Positions 12,531-15,148 of a DNA stretch of 15,148 nt are shown here, piece after piece. The stretch comes from CAZWVM01 sp964637705 (GTDB lineage Bacteria > UBA8481): contig CAZWVM010000080.1 of the NCBI GenBank assembly GCA_964637705.1, forward strand, positions 1-15,148, read 5' to 3'. Below the pieces are notes generated by a model, which saw nothing but the letters and a program-made list of their open reading frames with translations, had not been told where the DNA came from and ran no database searches. How positions within the stretch are numbered: position 1 is the stretch's first letter; the number at the start of each line of letters is the position of its first letter. The translations under genes were made by a program, and so were the position numbers.

Positions 12531-13437
12531 ATTCGACGATGCCCTTCTCCGGGTCGTAGACCCGCTCGCTCTCGATCCCCTCGATGCAGGAGCCCCTCAA
12601 GACGAACTGCTCGGGCAGCCGGACCTCCTGGAGCGCGGCGAGATCGCCCCCGAGGGAAGCCACGACCATCTGGGCCGCGCGTCGGCCGGCCTCGGCGAAG
12701 GGCTGGCGCACGGACGAGAGAGCGGGATCGGAGTTGCGCGCCGCCTCCGTGTCGTCGAACGCCGCCACGCAGATCCGCCCCGGGATGTCGAATCCCAGCG
12801 ACGAGATGGCGCGCATCCCGCCGATGGCCTGGATGTCGGAGGCGAAGACGATGGCGTCGAGGTCGGTGCCGGCCGACATGAGAAGCCGTTCGGCGGTCTC
12901 GGCGCCCGCGTCGAGATCGTAGGTGAGCGTGTGGGCGGTCGCGAGCTTCAGGTGCTCGCGCTCGAGGACGGTTCGAATCGCGGTGAAACGCTGACCGCCC
13001 GCCCAACCGGTCTCCTCGACGGGTCCGATCCACCCGAAGCGCGATCGCCCGAGCTCGCGCAGGGCCTTGACCACCTGGCGGGCTCCCCCGGCATGATCGA
13101 AGTGGACATGTCCTCCCCCCTTGCCGGTGCGGGGCCGGTCGACGAAGGCGACGGGTTTTCCGGCCGCCAGGAGTTTCCTGACGTCCTCGTCCTCGATGTC
13201 GAGGAAACACCCGATGACGGCGACGAGCGAAGGTTCCTCCAGGATCCTCTTCACGAAGATCGCCGTCTCGGCGCGCCGGACCGTGTCCTCGTCGGTGCTG
13301 GCGTAAAAGTCCCGCACCTTGATCCCGGCCTTGCCGAAGACCTCGCTGAGGCTCTCGTGCACGGGCCGGAAAAGGTTGGGTTTGACGGCATTCCAGAGTA
13401 TGGCGACGTGATCTTCCCGGGTCTCGAACGGATGCAT
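12520..13437 (-). CDS. LacI/GalR-type sensor domain protein without HTH (2)
   Basis: This 305-residue paralog of the plus-strand neighbour has the same layout: HVAILW near the start, KPVAFVDRP, RFGWIGPVEETGWAGGQR, LDAIVFASDIQAIGGM, the DD motif IPGRICVAAFDDTEAA and LSSVRQPFAEAGRRAAQM, ending soon after EQFVLRGS. It also lacks the DNA-binding helix-turn-helix and a signal peptide. Two starts are possible. GTG at 13446 has the GGGGGA run right against it; ATG at 13437 has GGAG eight bases away and is preferred. The two genes face each other and read as an inverted duplication. The ligand is unknown; the conserved ETGWAGG in both suggests related or identical ligands. It has its own good promoter and a leader of about 60 bases. 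Confidence 0.85.
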   Translation of the reverse strand: MHPFETREDHVAILWNAVKPNLFRPVHESLSEVFGKAGIKVRDFYASTDEDTVRRAETAIFVKRILEEPSLVAVIGCFLDIEDEDVRKLLAAGKPVAFVDRPRTGKGGGHVHFDHAGGARQVVKALRELGRSRFGWIGPVEETGWAGGQRFTAIRTVLEREHLKLATAHTLTYDLDAGAETAERLLMSAGTDLDAIVFASDIQAIGGMRAISSLGFDIPGRICVAAFDDTEAARNSDPALSSVRQPFAEAGRRAAQMVVASLGGDLAALQEVRLPEQFVLRGSCIEGIESERVYDPEKGIVESRA

Positions 13438-13504
13438 CCGCGGCACTCCCCCAACGCCGCCGCACGGTCCCCCTCCGTGTGAAGCTGGCGGTCGTCTCGA
13501 TCAG

Positions 13505-13533
13505 GTTATATCCCACGGGGCGCCGAATCTCAA
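13505..13533 (-). promoter_or_regulatory. promoter of LacI-like gene 2
   Basis: TTGAGA (13533-13528), 17 bases and TATAAC (13510-13505): each box matches consensus at five of six positions, the best overall promoter match in the window. Transcription would start near 13498, giving a leader of about 60 bases. That leader also holds GGAGGGGG before an out-of-frame GTG (13465-13463). The rest of the 190-base gap up to 13627 has only a small GC-rich hairpin after the lipoprotein stop (13626-13610, no T-run) and nothing else I recognise. Confidence 0.65.
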
Positions 13534-13627
13534 GGCGAGAGCGAAGCGGAACGGCGGGAGGCCGAAGGTGTTCCGGGGCCGCGCTACTCGGCCGTCGACG
13601 GGCGCCTGGGCCGGTCGCCCCCCGGCG

Positions 13628-14365
13628 TTACTTCACGTATCTGACGTCGTCGAGATAGATCGTCACGCGGTCGGGCCCCTGGTCTTTGGAATCGATCGCG
13701 AGAATGAAGCCGAAGTGAATGCGCGAGAGGTCGAGTCCGCCCAGGGGGACGGAGAACTCCTGCCACTCCTTCGCGAGGGTGCAGGTGACGGAATCGGAGC
13801 GGGCGGAGTCACCGTGGCGGCCCTTGAGCCCCCCCATGCTGAAGGTGGCTCTCTCGCCTCCGCGCGCGCCGCGCGCCCAGAACCTCAAGCCCGAGTAGTC
13901 GGAGAGGTCATACCCGGCCCCCTCCACGTCGCCGGTCCAGTTGTGAGAGGGATCCTGCCAGACGAGGCCGGCCCAGGCGAGTTGACGCCGCGAGAGGTTG
14001 TAGGAGACGCGAATGCAGGAACTCCCGGAGCGGGGATCGTGCGGCCAGGCCTCGTCGCAGTCGATGGCGTCGCGGTCACCCATGAGACCCGAGGCGAGGT
14101 AGTGGTTCCGTGGCGAGTTGGCGTCCTCGTAGACGAAGAAGTCGGCCGGGGCCGAGGTCGAGACGACGACGACCGGGGGGGAACCGGCCGGCGAGGAGGG
14201 CGCGGCAGCCGCGGCGGCGGTCTCGCCCGCGCCCGCCACGGCCGCCGGGGCGGAAGCCTCGGGCAGAACCTGCGGAACGGAAGCGGGCGGCGAGGAACCG
14301 CAGGCGCCGACGAGGGCCGCGAGCAGGAGCACCGTGCCGCGAGCGAGAACCGGAGTCATCATCAT
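13628..14365 (-). CDS. lipoprotein with a carbohydrate-binding-module-like domain (2)
   Basis: This is a 245-residue lipoprotein. The signal ends in the lipobox LVGAC (Cys22), then comes a low-complexity Ala/Pro/Ser linker to about residue 70. The mature domain (VYEDANSPRNHYLASG to the C-terminus) has the beta-sandwich character of CBM-like/galactose-binding folds: YSGLRFWARGARGGERATF, EWQEFSVPLGGLDLSRIHFG and the closing strand VTIYLDDVRYVK. The family is typical of extracytoplasmic sugar or polymer binding, but no ligand residues can be assigned. It is a clear paralog of the gene just upstream. Three ATGs in tandem (14365, 14362, 14359) follow AAGGGG; either of the first two has suitable spacing. 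There is no room for a promoter between the upstream terminator and this start. Confidence 0.82.
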   Translation of the reverse strand: MMMTPVLARGTVLLLAALVGACGSSPPASVPQVLPEASAPAAVAGAGETAAAAAAPSSPAGSPPVVVVSTSAPADFFVYEDANSPRNHYLASGLMGDRDAIDCDEAWPHDPRSGSSCIRVSYNLSRRQLAWAGLVWQDPSHNWTGDVEGAGYDLSDYSGLRFWARGARGGERATFSMGGLKGRHGDSARSDSVTCTLAKEWQEFSVPLGGLDLSRIHFGFILAIDSKDQGPDRVTIYLDDVRYVK

Positions 14366-14386
14366 CCCACCCCTTCGTGCGCCGCG

Positions 14387-14421
14387 AAAAAAAGCCCTCC
14401 CCGGGTTCCCGAGGAGGGCTT
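14387..14421 (-). terminator. strong intrinsic terminator/attenuator between the paralogous lipoprotein genes
   Basis: On the minus strand AAGCCCTCCTCGGG (14421-14408) pairs with 14405-14392 (one mismatch) and is followed by a run of seven Ts (14393-14387). This is the clearest factor-independent terminator in the window. It lies 15 bases after the stop of the upstream lipoprotein and ends 21 bases before the ATG of the second, so it could regulate the second gene through read-through. Confidence 0.88.
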
Positions 14422-14435
14422 GCCGCAGCCTGCCG

Positions 14436-15128
14436 TTACTTCACGTAGCGGATGTCGTCGAGGAAGAAGGTGACCTTCTGCGGGTCGTTGCCGCGGGAAT
14501 CGATCGCGAACATGAACCCGAAGTGGATCGTCGAGAGATCGAGCCCCGTCGTCGGGATCTCGTACTCGGCCCACTGGTTGGTCAGCGTGAACTGCATCTC
14601 CTTCTTCGCGGAGTCGCCATACTGGCCGGTCATGCCGCCGAAGCCGAACTTGAGGCGCTCGCCGCCCTTGGCGCCGCGCGCCCAGAACTTGACGGCGGTG
14701 GAGCCGGCGACGTTGTAACCGGCGTTCGGGATCTCGCCCTTCCAGTTGCCTTCCGGGTCCTGCCAGAAGATGCCGCACCAGCCCTGCTGCTTCTGGGCGA
14801 CGTTGTAGGAGATCTTGATGCAGGTGGAGCCGGTCTTGGGGTTGTCGGTGCAGGCCTGGTCGTATTCGATGGCCGAGACGTCGCCCATCCAGCCCGAGGG
14901 GATCCAATGGTTCTGCTCGGCGCCATCGTCGAGATAGACGTAGAAGTCGCCGGCGGCCGGAGCGGTCGGCGCGGCGGCGGCGGGAGCGGCTTCGGGGGCG
15001 GCCGGAGCAGGGGCGGCGGCCGGGGCGGCGGCCGGAGCAGGCGGTTCGGTCTTGCCGCAGCCGATCAATCCGACGGCCAGGACGGCCGCCAGGGCGAGCA
15101 TACGGAATAGATGATTCCTTCCAGACAT
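14436..15128 (-). CDS. lipoprotein with a carbohydrate-binding-module-like domain (1)
   Basis: This is a 230-residue lipoprotein. After a basic start and hydrophobic core, the lipobox LIGC places the lipidated cysteine at residue 24; Gly at +2 would fit export to the outer membrane if a Lol-type rule applies. A long Ala/Pro linker (about 28-60) leads to a beta-rich domain with DFYVYLDDGAEQNHWIPSGW, STCIKISYN, STAVKFWARGAKGGERLKFG, WAEYEIPTTGLDLSTIHFGF and a final strand VTFFLDDIRYVK. These blocks match the downstream paralog almost one for one. CBM-like sandwich folds of this kind bind glycans, but that is a family inference. The ATG at 15128 is preceded by GGAGG six bases upstream; its promoter lies beyond the window. 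The transcript probably ends at the terminator at 14387-14421. Confidence 0.85.
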   Translation of the reverse strand: MSGRNHLFRMLALAAVLAVGLIGCGKTEPPAPAAAPAAAPAPAAPEAAPAAAAPTAPAAGDFYVYLDDGAEQNHWIPSGWMGDVSAIEYDQACTDNPKTGSTCIKISYNVAQKQQGWCGIFWQDPEGNWKGEIPNAGYNVAGSTAVKFWARGAKGGERLKFGFGGMTGQYGDSAKKEMQFTLTNQWAEYEIPTTGLDLSTIHFGFMFAIDSRGNDPQKVTFFLDDIRYVK

Positions 15129-15148
15129 GGGAAACCTCCAAGTGGTTG

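Noticed and set aside
12413..13516. A 367-codon frame on the minus strand over LacI-like gene 2, with a good GGAGG before a GTG at 13465
   Set aside because: Its product is Arg-rich low-complexity sequence without domains, and the LacI-type protein in the other frame is clear. The GGAGG is probably part of a purine-rich leader.
14110..14300. Possible tandem repeat in the lipoprotein genes
   Set aside because: The repetition is the Ala/Pro/Ser codon-rich linker typical of lipoproteins, with no fixed repeat unit.
1..15148. tRNA, rRNA, CRISPR, transposase, integrase or prophage content
   Set aside because: No cloverleaf, repeat-spacer pattern, terminal inverted repeats or mobile-element proteins were seen; the serS and leuA context looks like ordinary chromosome.

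Overview
The window is GC-rich (about two thirds G+C by eye) and densely coding. It carries 14 confident protein genes, one probable 13-codon leader peptide and the tail of a gene cut by the left edge. I see no tRNA, rRNA, CRISPR array, insertion sequence or phage gene. Type IV/II pseudopilins, two lipobox proteins and a signal-peptide protein point to a Gram-negative-type bacterium. The mix of paralogous pseudopilins, HTH-less LacI-like proteins and GYF_2 proteins suggests a little-studied lineage, but I cannot place it taxonomically from this sequence alone.

Layout. 1-1336: the end of a plus-strand gene, then two paralogous pseudopilins on the minus strand, each with its own promoter. 1393-2880: pyruvate kinase (pyk) and a hairpin shared with a convergent gene for an exported helical, Spy/LTXXQ-like protein (2895-3491). 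3634-8282: a plus-strand leuA - serS - unknown-gene operon. The third gene appears to join a degenerate PfkB-like kinase domain to an HhH-GPD-like domain ending in a four-cysteine iron-sulfur loop. 8279-8973: a three-helix membrane protein. 9002-11479: a minus-strand pair, a GYF_2/cysteine-rich membrane protein followed by an AspT/YidE-type transporter. 11524-13533: two LacI-type sensor domains without DNA-binding domains, convergent, as an inverted duplication; the first is preceded by a leader peptide. 13628-15128: two tandem paralogous lipoproteins (minus strand) with a strong terminator between them.

The most striking signal is regulatory. Six start codons (both pseudopilins, pyk, leuA, the GYF_2 gene and the leader peptide) lie only 6-9 bases after a -10 box, five of them with a recognisable -35 box, which predicts transcription starting at or within about three bases of the start codon, i.e. 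leaderless mRNAs. Other genes use ordinary Shine-Dalgarno leaders. The leader peptide appears to link the modes: a leaderless 13-codon ORF carries the Shine-Dalgarno of the next gene and stops in a GTGA overlap with its start.

The other main candidates for new biology are the kinase-like/iron-sulfur fusion behind serS and the paired HTH-less LacI-like sensors.
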